A stretch of DNA of 64,000 bases, taken from the NCBI GenBank assembly GCA_026168455.1, contig CM047425.1:7414001-7478000 (forward strand). Direction: 5' to 3'. Under the pieces are notes generated by a model, which searched no databases, had not been told where the DNA came from, and was given only the letters and a program-made list of their open reading frames with translations. The DNA is from Theocolax elegans (taxonomy: Eukaryota > Arthropoda > Insecta > Hymenoptera > Cerocephalidae). This document shows, in pieces, positions 36,251 to 48,100 of this stretch. The position numbers and the translations under genes are program-made. Position 1 is the first letter of the stretch. Each line of letters starts with the position of its first letter.

Positions 36251-38122
36251 TACGCTTCTAGAGTTCTAAATTAAAAACGCCTTCGTTTCTTTTTTTTCTT
36301 TTGATTTCTATACTCCTTCGTTTAGAATCTTATCGTGTACGCGCAAGTATATCTTTGCAATAATGTTATAACCGTACAGCTTCCTCATCTTAATATGTAT
36401 ACCCACTTATTGAAGCGTTGAATATAATATTTTATCAATTACTTTTTTTTTCTTACTGCTTTTAATTAACTTTATACATTCGTCGTTCTCGGAATCTAAT
36501 TAATTGATATTATGCATGTATACTTGTGTAGATGTATAATTAGTTACTAAAACTTATCCAAGAGTTAGTTAGGACTATTCGGATGTTCAACTCGAGAAAA
36601 AAAAAACTCGAGAGATGAGGTGGTCAATGAACCTTTCATCAAACAAAATTATGCCTACATGTGACTGCCAATGAGTCATAAATGAAATAGAGAACTGACT
36701 TTATATACTAGAAGACTAGCAGAACCACGCTGTATAATAAAATTATTTTATTTTAAAGGTATATAAGCATAATACTTTGTTTTAAAGCTATGAACAAAAA
36801 TGACGGTACAATTAGTTTATTAAACAAAGGTTTTGTTTTTTAAATTCTGAATATGAATAATAATAATAATAATGATTCCACATAGGTATATCAAATTTGA
36901 ATATTATAAAAATCTGTAATGTAGATAATTCTTGCAGAGATACAGAGACACACAGATACTCTTGAAGTAGTTTTGTGTGTAGACATACGGAAGCGACAGA
37001 TGCCCTATCGTGAATAGGCGTGAGTGAGGGTTTGCCACGTTTTCTCTCCTTCTTCTGCGACATAGACACGTCTCTCCCTCGCATGCACGAGGTTGCTCAG
37101 GGGAATGAAGGAGAGCAGGCTTTATTCGTTTCTACACACAAGACGCAACTGTGATCGGTTTCTCAGCTCAGCTCGTGGACTCTCCTCTTTGTTATTACCG
37201 ATGACCTGATTCGAAAAGAGAGACCCGAACCTGGGATTTATCCTACTACTCTGTGGGTTTCTAGAATGATCTTTATAAATCGTTCCTATTACTTACACGT
37301 TCTTACATACTTTAACTTTTGAAATATCTGACGGTAGCTCAATATTGTGATCATATTTTTGTCTATTTACTTATTTTAATAATAGTTTAATATATATTTT
37401 TCTTAAAGAATTAGAGAAAGAGAGAGAGAGAGAGGGAAAAGAAAATCTTAGTATATATAAGTAATGTTTAAACAGTAGCATCATGTAGAAAAAAAATAAA
37501 ATACGATCAACTAAAAATATTCGTATGTTAGTCTTCTACAATCATACCAGCTACTGACAAATTTCTTAATTCTATTTATCCTTACACCTATATGAGAAAA
37601 TCATTGAAAAATAACAAAAAAATAATCTAATCAATTAAGCAGTTATATATTTTATATAATGTTTTTAAAAAATTAATCGCATTATATGGAACCTTGAATA
37701 AAATATTAATCTTTCACTTCACGCAATGAGACCGTCAATCTTAATTCACCGCCAATTAATGTATATATACATTAAAGAAACTAAACGCAAATTAATTAAA
37801 TAACGTACAACTTAATTGAACTCTCGAAGGAGAATAACATCTATATGTATATATATATTTCGTAAGCGTCTGCAAGATGAAAAAAAAAATAGTATATCGA
37901 TTAATACGAAAGGATGAAAAAGAGTTATACAATCGACTAGGTGTGTATATACGCGGTGTATCTCCCTTAAATTCAGCAAAATCAAGACCTAAAAAGAGAA
38001 AGCCAAGGCTATATTGAGCCAAGGTATTTGTCGGTGGCCCGCGGAACCTTGGATCTTCGATATAGGCCTATACCGAGCACACACACACACTCCCGCATCG
38101 GTCTAAACTCTTCCAAATCTAC
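36251..38122. other. A+T-rich noncoding stretch
   Basis: No supported gene. Contains AT-rich repeats, an (AAT)n-like tract near 36855, and GA runs near 37415-37436. Confidence 0.5.
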
Positions 38123-38216
38123 CGATATATTTTGAAAGGAACTCGCGCGTGGTCCTTTCCTAGAATTTGCTACGGCTACACACCAGGTCAGCTTCGAACT
38201 CGGGCTAAACCTGTAC
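38123..38216 (-). CDS. Weak minus-strand exon candidate
   Basis: On the minus strand GAATGTATATTACAG precedes a segment whose single fully open phase (one base completing a carried codon) reads YRFSPSSKLTWCVAVANSRK and continues to QNIS, ending at a donor ATATCG/GTAGAT. The composition looks protein-like and the entry phase fits the candidate at 43278-43340. The acceptor has a poor pyrimidine tract and the donor is only fair. The same frame stays open beyond the donor, so the 3' border is uncertain. Confidence 0.22.
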
Positions 38217-40000
38217 CTGTAATATACATTCACACACTCACACCCATGCATATACATATAAATGCCTCGTAGCAGACATAGTCGATTATTACACGAATCT
38301 CTCTTCTTTTTTCGTATGGTCGATCTTGCTAATATTATATAGATGCTCAAAGACAAGGAGAAAGTTTTTTTACCGTATTTTAAAATTATTATATTGCAGG
38401 GTACGTTTTGACAAGAGTTTCGAATTTATTTTAATTGATGAACGATCTAAATGAGTTTCAACTTTTTTTTATAGTATTATTAATTGTATCTTTCTCTTGG
38501 GTAACAAGATATTATTTACCAATTACTTTTTTTTTCGTTTATTCGGCTTTATCGAACCTAGACCAATTAGTGTTGTTTTCAATTCTGTTAATTTTAATAA
38601 AAAACTTAATCACGTTTACGTAAAAGAAAAACGAAGATATATACTCACTAAATTTATAAACATTTAAATGTGGGGTAAATTATAATTTGTAACAAATAAA
38701 ATGTTAATGTATTTCATAACTTTTGATTTTAACAGTTCTTAGAAGTGGTTATGAATAATCTCAAAAGAAATATCTACTATATACTTAACCGCAATGAATT
38801 ATTGGTTTAATGAATATGACCTTCTTCATTGGAGTATTTGAATCTTCTAGTGATTATCTTGTCAAGTGCCAAAAACTATATACTCGTAAGTAAACGTGTA
38901 GCAAAGTCAAATTGACTATAATTTAAGTATGCATTTGTTGTATTATTTATATTTTCAATCATTTATGAGAAAAAAATTTTATTTGCTACAATAATAATTG
39001 AAACATTTCCAATCAAATTATAAAAAAGTTATAAAAAAATTACTATAAATTCTATGATACAAAAGAAAGTTAACAAATTCGACGAAACGTATGAAAATTT
39101 AAAATTCACGATTTAAGTAACGTGTAAAAAAATTGATTAATTGATTAATTTACATATAAATAGTTTTTAGCATGTGCAGAGGCATCCCGTAGCACATAGA
39201 AAATACAAGGGCTCATGCAACTCGGTTAAAAAAACTTGAGATAAAGAGTGTAGGTGGAGGCGTTGCAGGGGTGCTTTTTACGCTTGGTGAGATGGATAAT
39301 CGATTGGCTCGTCAGCGCCCAAGCCGCGACGACAGTCTTCTATACGCCGCTCGTTCTCGACCATCGACTGCACGCGCCGGCCTAAAGAAAACTCACGGCC
39401 CCCCTGATATCAAACTGACAAAGAGAAGATGCAGACTTCCTATGCAAGCTTTACCTCCTTTTTTGCAAGTTTCGGCTTGGTCAGTGAACTTACCGGGATG
39501 ACCCCGTTATTTTAAATTTTTTTTAACCGACACTTTACACAATTTTTATTTATATAACGTAATTGTACTAGTATCCTATCACTGTCGGAAAATTTGGTGG
39601 AGTCAATGAAATAATTTTTTTAACGTTTCTAAAAAATATTTGTTTGAAGCTAAGATATATTTATTAAGAACCAAAAAATTTTGCATTGTAAAAATGATAA
39701 CATATGTGACATAACAAAGTACTTAGTAGACAAACAAATATTTATTTAGAAGTGTATTCAATGAAGTATTAGTAGATTTAAAATTTTATCATTTTTTTTA
39801 TTATCAATATCTGCTAATAATCAAAACAGTGTGACGAAAAGGCGTAAAGTTATTTTTCCTGCTAGTTTTAAGAACAATTTCTAAATGATAAAAACGATGA
39901 CTTATGCACCTGATAAAATTATTTTATGACTAGAAATTTTATAAAATTTATTTTACTTCTCATAACCTAGCGGTACAAAACGGTGAGACAATTGAGTATC
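38217..40000. other. A+T-rich stretch with one G+C-rich island
   Basis: Mostly A+T-rich. At 39250-39500 a CpG-rich island has open frames on both strands: plus 39271-39501, and on minus a stretch including MVENERRIEDCRRGLGADEP. Neither has a full set of splice borders, so I do not call a gene. Confidence 0.4.
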
Positions 40001-40480
40001 GAGAAGGAAAAAAATAAGTGGTTCGCGAAAATGCTTATGTAGGATAGTAGAGGGGATTCGAAAGAGAAAGGAGGAGCAAAGTTTACGAAGGTATGTACGC
40101 GCGAGATCCCGAGAGGAAGACAAAGGTCGCGCTGATTCGCTCCTACAGGGGGAAAGAGAAAGTGTCTCGAGGCAATGTCAAGGGGGCCGGCGCAAAAAGA
40201 GGGGGGGGGGAGGGGTGAGGGGGAAGGCCAGAGAAAAGAAGAGGGGAATCTCGCGCCCGGGAAAAGTAGAGATAAGACAGCCCTGGAAAACCGAGAAGAA
40301 AAATGAAACAAAAGGGAGAGAAGGACAAATGGGTGGAACGGGGGTGGCAAACGAAGCTTCCAAGGGGGGACTGCAAGCGAGACAGCGGAACCTAGAGATT
40401 AAACGTATAGGGGGGAAAACTCATAAAGGAATTAAAAGAGTGAGTGATCAAAGAATGGACGGAAAAATAGTCGTCGTTGA
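40000..40480 (+). repeat. Polypurine tract with guanine runs
   Basis: The plus strand is strongly purine-biased for nearly 500 bases, including ten consecutive G at 40201-40210 followed by further G runs to about 40223. The long minus-strand open frames here (P, F, L and S rich) merely reflect this bias. Such tracts can form quadruplex or triplex DNA. Confidence 0.6.
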
Positions 40481-43277
40481 AAGATGAATACGGCGAATGG
40501 AAACGTTAGGAAATTAGGGGCTGAATAAAGAATGAAAAATGCTCGGTGGTGAGATATCGCATGCGAAAATGCATTCATTACCAACAACGGTTCGGTTTAA
40601 TTTAAATTAATTTATTTCACAGCAGGAATTACCACATATACTGTTGCTATGAGAACAATTCCAAGTAAATATCAACCGCATTGCTTAATGTACAACTTCA
40701 AAACAGTAATTTGGTCCTTGCAGTTTTATAATACCTTACCATATCTACGTAATTTTTTATCAGTTGAGCCTAATTTCTGGTCACACCTATACAGTTAATA
40801 GTAAAATTAATATTTCCGAATTTATTTTGTATGAATTTTATATGATCAACGTATAATTATTTCTACACTGAGAAAAAGTTTAAATAAAAAAATTACTATA
40901 GTTTTTAGTGAAGAAATCACAGACTGACAAACTGAGGAAAATTAGTATGTTCTCCAGTAAAAATTACTATAGTCTATAATAAAATTTACTACAATTCTTG
41001 TAATATTTACTAAAACTTTTCTAAATTTTAATATAAACTATAGTAATTTTCCCCAGTTTGTCAGTCTAGTTGTCAGAAACTATAGTAATTTTTAATACCA
41101 AATTTCTGTCCGTGTATGTGTGAATTATTTGTTTTTATGAATACTATAAGTATGTATTTTCTTGAAGCATAAAATGTTTAATGTGACTAGCATTTTGTCC
41201 CGAAAAATTTAAATACATGATTTACGTTGCCTGTAAAAAGAATAGCGCGTTAATGGTAATATTGTTAAACCTGGTTTTTATACACCCCCTGAACCTCAAA
41301 AACTCAAAAAATGTATTATAAATAACCATATTGGAAATCTTTACTCCTATATAACCAAAAACAAACAGTTATGATTTGTACTCCGTAGAGTTCACATTAT
41401 CAAATATATTTCATAAATATACATATACCTTTAAAACTATTTGTGTATTAATTTTTTATAATTAATTTCGAAAGAGACGTATCTCTTAAGCAGATACTCA
41501 ACGCATATGGATTTTTTACATGATCTATCGTTTTATAAGCTTGTTCAAATGTTTTTACGTATAAAATTATCTATTATTATTATTTATATTACAAAACGAA
41601 CGACAATTAGATATACTAATAAAACATTGGATATTATGACACGGTATAGAAAACTGAATTTATTTTCAAGAACTCCAAATTAGGAATATCGTTTCCGTTT
41701 GAAATGAAAAAAAAATACTAAGTTTTGAATTTTTTTCTACGCGATAAGACAATAATTTAAAATCTCTATAGTCTTACTCAAATTCGAAATAGTTACATTT
41801 GGAACATGTAATTGAGAAGAAGTACGATACTCGCAAAGAACTAGGCAAAATAGAATTTAGGCGCGAAAACAAAAATACAAGAAGTGAAACGTAGGAAGGA
41901 GTACGGGAAAGGGGGTGAGGGAGAGGACGTTAAGGGCGTCCACGCCACGCCAAGGGCGCGGGTGCGTACGACTCGGAGATAATCAATAGCGAGTGGGGAG
42001 CAGCCGTTGCGCGCACACCCCTTCTTGAATTTTCGCGTTGGACGAGTTTTTCATAACTGTATATGTAGTGTACACGAAATCGACTTGCGTTAGGGTCGTC
42101 GTTTCAAGAGTTCGGTGAACTTGATCAATCGGCTCGTTAACCAGATCAATGTTTTTAATTCTTTTCTTCATCGTGTCAATTAGACTTATTTTTTCTTTCA
42201 ATATTAGACTTTGTCTTCGATAAACACTTTTTAATCACTTTACTCTGGGCTTGTTATCTACACTCATTCCAATTTATAAGAAAAACGTAATTAATATGTT
42301 CTCCGTTGCGTTGCTTATTTCGTTTTACAAGTTTAACAAGTCTCGTACATTAAATTAGGGGAGGACTTAAACCTGAGAAAAATTGACAATAATTCATAGC
42401 TGATTTATATGAAACAATATAAAAAATCTATTACAAGAAAAGCGCAGCTTTGTTTTCTATAAATTTTTCAGTTTGAGCATGAATATGGTGTACTGTTTTG
42501 TAATACAATAATTAAATATTACCTAATGCTTAAAATAAACAGATTATCAATTTTTATTCTGATTACTGATTAATTTTAATATTAATAGTATTAACAATAA
42601 AAATACATTACCTGAATTACAAAATATACGAATAATATAAAAATAATAAGAAGCACAATCACCTTTTAATTAAGTTAGTATACGATACATATTTTAAATA
42701 AATAATATTCATAAATTAACATCAATCATGCGATGACCTACGGTCGACTATTATTTTTAGTCATTATATAATTGTTAAAAACCATAATAAAATTATAAGA
42801 GAACAATATAAACTGATTTTCAGGAAGAAACCTTAATTTTCATATTGCGACTTTTCGACGGATATTTTCCGTTTTCTTCATTAAGACAATATATTACATC
42901 CAGACAAGGATGTAAAATATTCATCGAAAGTTCGGCAAATGAAGATTGGTCAGTTAATCAAAGTCAATTTACACCATCCTCTAATAATTAAAAATTTTTT
43001 TTAGTGCATGTTATATAAAGTGCTATATTAGTACATTAGAGTGAGCATGGTCAGTATAGTACAGTGAACATTAGTATTCGTTGTTGTGATTTTAATTCTT
43101 GTGTTAGTACATTTACTCGTTCAAATGATTGAGGAAGGTGTATACGTAGAAGGGAAAACCTACAAGGATGAGTTAGAGAGGCGTCCACGGGTTAACGTGA
43201 TTAGTGTGCGTATAACGGGAAAAGTGGATTAGTGAGTGAAGCCGAAATTTTGAGAGGAAGATTTTTAGGGAACTTAC
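40481..43277. other. A+T-rich noncoding stretch
   Basis: No supported gene. Contains the MITE-like element at 40864-41116 and a GA/GC-rich patch at 41880-42010. The minus-strand frame at 41983-42201 has no splice support or recognisable domain. Confidence 0.5.
40864..41116. mobile_element. MITE-like element with nested inverted repeats
   Basis: About 253 bp. Outer ends TACACTGAGAAAAAG and CTGTCCGTGTA are imperfectly complementary. Inside, AAAAATTACTATAGTTTT near 40887 is mirrored by AAACTATAGTAATTTTT near 41078. A 27-base arm at 40921-40947 (AGACTGACAAACTGAGG) is complementary to 41041-41067 at about 25 positions. No coding capacity. This is typical of a non-autonomous DNA transposon; I cannot assign a superfamily. 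Confidence 0.65.
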
Positions 43278-43340
43278 CTCCAACCGTTGCCAACCAGGTC
43301 GACTGGTGACTCTGGTAGGGCGGTGCCTCCGCCGTTACCC
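43278..43340 (-). CDS. Candidate 63-base coding cassette exon
   Basis: On the minus strand a good acceptor (TTTTCCTGCTTACAG) precedes a 63-base, strongly G+C-rich segment (about 63%) inside A+T-rich DNA, followed by a near-perfect donor (GAG then GTAAGT). Phase 0 has a stop. Entered after two carried bases it reads GNGGGTALPESPVDLVGNGW; after one carried base it reads VTAEAPPYQSHQSTWLATVG. The first phase matches the exit phase of the candidate at 53034-53097. A length divisible by three with equal entry and exit phases fits an alternatively used exon. Gene unknown. Confidence 0.45.
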
Positions 43341-46300
43341 CTGTAAGCAGGAAAATATATTTTTAAGGGATTCTAGGACATTAGGATAAGAAGGACATAT
43401 TTTCACGAAAGGATTCGAAATTTCCACAATTTTAACGATTCTTAAATGGACTCTATTATATAGCAAATTATATACGTGGTCATTCTTATGCGTGTAAGTT
43501 ATCCATGTTGCAGACCTCTATAGAAACGTATTTCTATTTACCGTTTACTTATTCTTTCTCTTCTCGTAATATATTTCTCCTTTCTACTCCCCACAATGAG
43601 TTATTATCCAGTTAGTTAATAAACATCGATTTAATAAAATAATTCAATACTTGGAATAATCACGTACAGATAAGGATCAAATAAGTCAACAGGTGCAACC
43701 TATTGAAAAATACGTGAGCGCATTGCGTAACAGGGTGTTCTATGTATACATAAAAGACAAGCGTGCAATTGGCAAAAGTCTTATCCGTGAAATTGGACAA
43801 AATTGCGCGAAAGCAAATCCATTGGCATGTGCGATGATGAAAAAATGGTAACGCGAACGTGTCTTGTCGCAAATAATTGCACGTCAGCGTTGATTCATTA
43901 GGAAAGGAAATTAAACGATAGGGAAGCATCACCTGCTTATGTTCTTTGTAACACCCTTTTTTTCCTGTTATCTCTTCATTAACTTTTGCTCTTTATTTTG
44001 TAAGCGTGTCGCCTCTTTTGCTTTTTTTTGTCCCTCGGTAAAGTCAGTTTTAATTACGGTTAATAATGACCGAGACATGCTTGTGAGTGTGTGATGATAA
44101 AGGATCAACCGAGATACTGCTATTACTTTATTAACAGCGCTTTGCAAATTTCAAGAGATCATTAATTTTAAAAGTCGAAATTCGTTTAATTATTCGTTAC
44201 GTTGAGTCACCTCGGTCTCTACGGTGAGCTTTTAAGTATGTTTAAATTACTCGCTTAAATCAAACCCGAATACCCATTTTTCTATAGCGTTGCGTTCACC
44301 TAAAATTCTTTTAATCGTAAATTGATATCGATGAAACGAAGATTATACGTGTTATATCTATATGGAGAAAAAAAAAACAAAAAAAAAATCATACGCTACC
44401 ACTCCGTTTGAAAAAGAAGAAGCAACTTCTCATCGATCATCTTTAAGCATTCAGATTCATGATGCTTAGTATAAGTATCTTAAAATAGCTCGAGGTGTCG
44501 GAGATGCGGTGTAAGCAGACGCAGAAGGCGATTCCAAACAACCGTAATCCTTGCGCAAACTCTCGCGTATATAGCACACTAAACAAAAGCCCGGGGTAAA
44601 AAAGAAGAACCGATATATCTACAGAAGAAAGAATGAACGCAAAGTGAGAGCCAATATAAAGGAAGAATAGCATCGTGAACGAGACAGAGAGAAAGAGAGA
44701 GAGCGTGTGCATGTGCAAGGAAGGGCTCGACTTTTTCTTGAAGGACCCACGCTCGCGCCTCCTTTTGTGGCGGGTCCTTCGACCTTGAAAAATGAAGACG
44801 ATTAGGATAGAGAGAAAGAGAGAGAGAGAGAGATAGAGAGCGGGAGGGGTAGAGGGAGAGAAAACGAAAGAGAGTAGAAGCCAGCTGCAGCTCGTGCAAC
44901 GAACTTATCTTTGCTCTCGATCGCGAATTCTAACCTTTCTCCCTATATACATGTATACATGCGTATATGTTACACGTACGCGCGCACAAGAGACAGGAGC
45001 TCTCAAGACTCGTTTGCGAAGATACTTTAAGCAAATATTGCGAGAAAAGACGAGAGAGGGAGAGGTGGAGGGAGGGGCGAGGGTTCGAGGTTGGGGGGGG
45101 GGAGGGGGCAGAAGAGAGAAACTATCCCTCACTTGAATTCTATTTCGATAGAAAGGAAATAGAAGTTGCTTACACGATTCTCTCTCTTTTTTCGTCTCGT
45201 TGTTTTGTCCTCTCATCCCCTGAGCCGACACTGTAAAGTGTGAGAGACAGAAATAGAGCGAGAGAGAAAAGTAGTACGTAAGAGAGGAGAGGAGAGGAGA
45301 GGAGAGGAGAGTGTGAGAGTAAAAGTACAAGTGAAAAAAAAGAGAGAAGGGGGGAAGTGGAGGGGGGGGGGGTCAAAGGGCTTATTATGCCATAGGTCCA
45401 GTTAAATGTTTGCACTGGCCTCTTTACGCGTCAACTGCTCTCGCATGAGGGATCATCTAATAATCTCCCTTTTGCATAGGAAAACATCATCGCGCGAATG
45501 ACCCGCGTTAAAAGAGAAAGATCCTAATCTCCGCGGATCCAGTAGCTGGCGCATGCGTGGCTAAAATCAGGATCTACTACCTACAACCCTATAGAGCTGC
45601 AGGTATATATACGAAACATGCAGAACGCGATAGCCTATCGAAACGTATCGGAGTGGTTAACTCGACGAAAGAGACGACCGAGTCTATAATGCCAAAGAGA
45701 AAGTGAGACTCGTGTTTATAATACGCACTTGAACAAAAAGAAAATAAAGAAGAGAACGGTTCTTCTCGCATTGTCCCTTTGGCGCCTGTACAACTTTTTC
45801 CTTGGGAGCTTGCATCGTTAATATCACTTCAGGTGTTTCGCATCTACGTCTACCTCTACACACGCACAACTGATCTGTGTATGTACGTATACATATATGT
45901 GCTATTTCTATTGTTCGACTGCGTGAAATATGGAGGACTAGAGGTGGATGATAAGTAGTGCGTACGTAGACATCCCTTCGCCTAAGATTTTTCGAAGGAC
46001 CTTCGTCTTTCTATTCAAGGCTTTTCTTTACCATGAGATTTTTCGATATCGATAACGGTTAAATCCAGTTAAACTTGTGAAACATTGTTACCTTAACGTT
46101 CGCTACGACTTTGTATACAGATACGATCTCCCAACACTTGGAATATCATTTGCTAGATCAATCTTGCATTTAATGTTCTATGATGTTGGATGACTGGGTG
46201 TGTTGGCAAACTTGTACGTACAACATTGACTAATGAAATCCTTTATACAAGAATTAACCTAGGTACATATACATACGTACACGATCTCGGTCATACGTTA

Positions 46301-46600
46301 CGCAATAAAAACTTATACGAGATAAAAAATGAAAGATACGTTCAATCGACTTCGATATTTGTACATTAATAAGTTTTGGCCTTGTAATACATATACTTTT
46401 ACTATAGTCATTTTTACAGTATTTTATTAAAATATATCACGGAAAAATGATTTATTTAATCCTAGAATTACGTTATTCTCTCGTATGAAAATAAACAAAC
46501 ATCTATATATATATATATATATAATATTGAAATTAAAATTTCAACGTATATATAACAAGTAGTTAGTAATACCGAGTATACCCGCGCGTTTTAAACATTT
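43341..46600. other. Noncoding stretch with GA-rich segments
   Basis: No supported gene. 44600-45400 is GA-rich, with (GGAGA)n at 45284-45311 and guanine runs at 45093-45108 and 45362-45372. Open frames on both strands in that part are low-complexity shadows. 45400-46150 is of mixed composition without a convincing frame. Confidence 0.5.
45284..45311. repeat. (GGAGA)n minisatellite
   Basis: Five to six perfect pentamer units on the plus strand, within a longer GA-rich segment. Confidence 0.9.
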
Positions 46601-48100
46601 AAACGTTAAAATTAAATGTCACGTAGTAGCGGAGACAAGAAGAAAGCCAGGTTACACGACAAAGGAACGCTTAAGCCTTTGCAAACGCGCGAAAAAATAA
46701 AATGATCTCAGTGCCGTTTATATGTAAATCCTCCAATTGAAAAGTTGATCCCTTGTGCATCAACTGCAACGTCCGTGTTATATATATAGATGTACACACG
46801 CACACACGCATCACATATGTACGTGTGTGCACATATAAATGCGTGTCCACGTACTCGTCATTTGCACCTCTTTTTCTTTGTCTATTCTCCCTCTTTTTGT
46901 TCTTCCGTTTTCTTTCGTTTTGTCGCTTTGGCGCCCGTTCGCCATAGCTCACGGTCAATTAACCGAAACATCTTGTCATCCTCACCGTAGGTTCTCATAA
47001 ATGCTCGCGCATGTCTATGTGCACGCGCCATTTCCGAATTCACGCTACATGCGTTTAGAGTGCAACTTGTCCGAATAACCGCATCCAAACTTTTGGATTA
47101 ACGTGCTCGGTGTTGTTTGGTGTATAGTTCACCATTACAGAGATTATTAAAGTAAAGCATTTTTTATCGATAATTCATCGAAATTTTGACTGTTATTCTA
47201 CGTACAATTTATTTGTCGTTGCTACATAGTAATCTCGTATGTCGAAAAATCTACACGAAATATTTTAACGCAGGTATAAAATACTCTCGAGAAAAATGAA
47301 TATTTATTTACATGTGCACATCGCATCAGTTAAAAAGAAAGAAGAAGAAATTGCATCCGGAGTTACGTGTGTGTATACACACAATGGATATATATAGAAA
47401 GAAGTCCATATAATGTAATCTACCTTGCCACGCGAGTTCAATACCAAAACCGGCCGGTGCAACAAGTGCACGCTTCGCCACGATATATTATATGCATCAT
47501 CCACGCGCATGCACTTTCGAGAAACCAAGCGAAGAGAAAGAGTGAAAAAAAAATAAAGAGAATAGGTTGGAAAGGAAGTGGGGAAGACGACGGGCCAGCC
47601 GAATAAACAGGGGAGGAGTTGCAGACCGATAAAAGAAGAAGAAAAAGGAGTAGGGGCGAGGGGGGGAGGAGGAGGAGGAGGGGAGGGTGGGGGAAGCACC
47701 CCCCTTAAAAATACAAAAAGGGGAAGGGGGTAAGCGGTTTGGAGGTTCGGGCGAAAAAAGCAAGTAAAACGACTGGGAGAAAAAAAAAGAGAAAGATAGT
47801 TAGAAGAACAACTGATGGTAGTGGGGAGTTGCACACGAGACTGGCGCGTGCCGCATGCAACGCTTTTCGCCTCGCGAAACTCAGACAAGCGTACTCTCAA
47901 AAGAAGGAACCTATACAGTGGGGGGGGGATACGTATATATATATATATCTATACATATATTTTAGCACAGGATATGCACTTTCGTTCTGTTCTTCTTCTT
48001 CTTATTCTTCTTCTTAAACCCTTCTTCGTCTTCGTCTTCTTCTTCCTTTTACGTTTCTCCCCGACGAGATGAATTTGCGGGGTCTTTTGAAACACAACCG
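46601..48100. other. Noncoding stretch with purine tract and CTT repeats
   Basis: No supported gene. A CA/TG microsatellite lies near 46791-46830. 47520-47780 is purine-rich with guanine runs (47651-47695). A run of nine G lies at 47920-47928. (CTT)n-like sequence lies at 47988-48046. The 198-codon minus-strand frame at 47304-47900 is P/S/F-rich translation of the purine tract and is not credible. Confidence 0.5.

Noticed and set aside
44905..45330. 141-codon minus-strand frame and overlapping plus-strand frames
   Set aside because: Opposite-strand shadows in a GA-rich minisatellite region.
47304..47900. 198-codon minus-strand frame
   Set aside because: Open because the plus strand is purine-rich and lacks stop complements; the peptide is P/S/F low-complexity.
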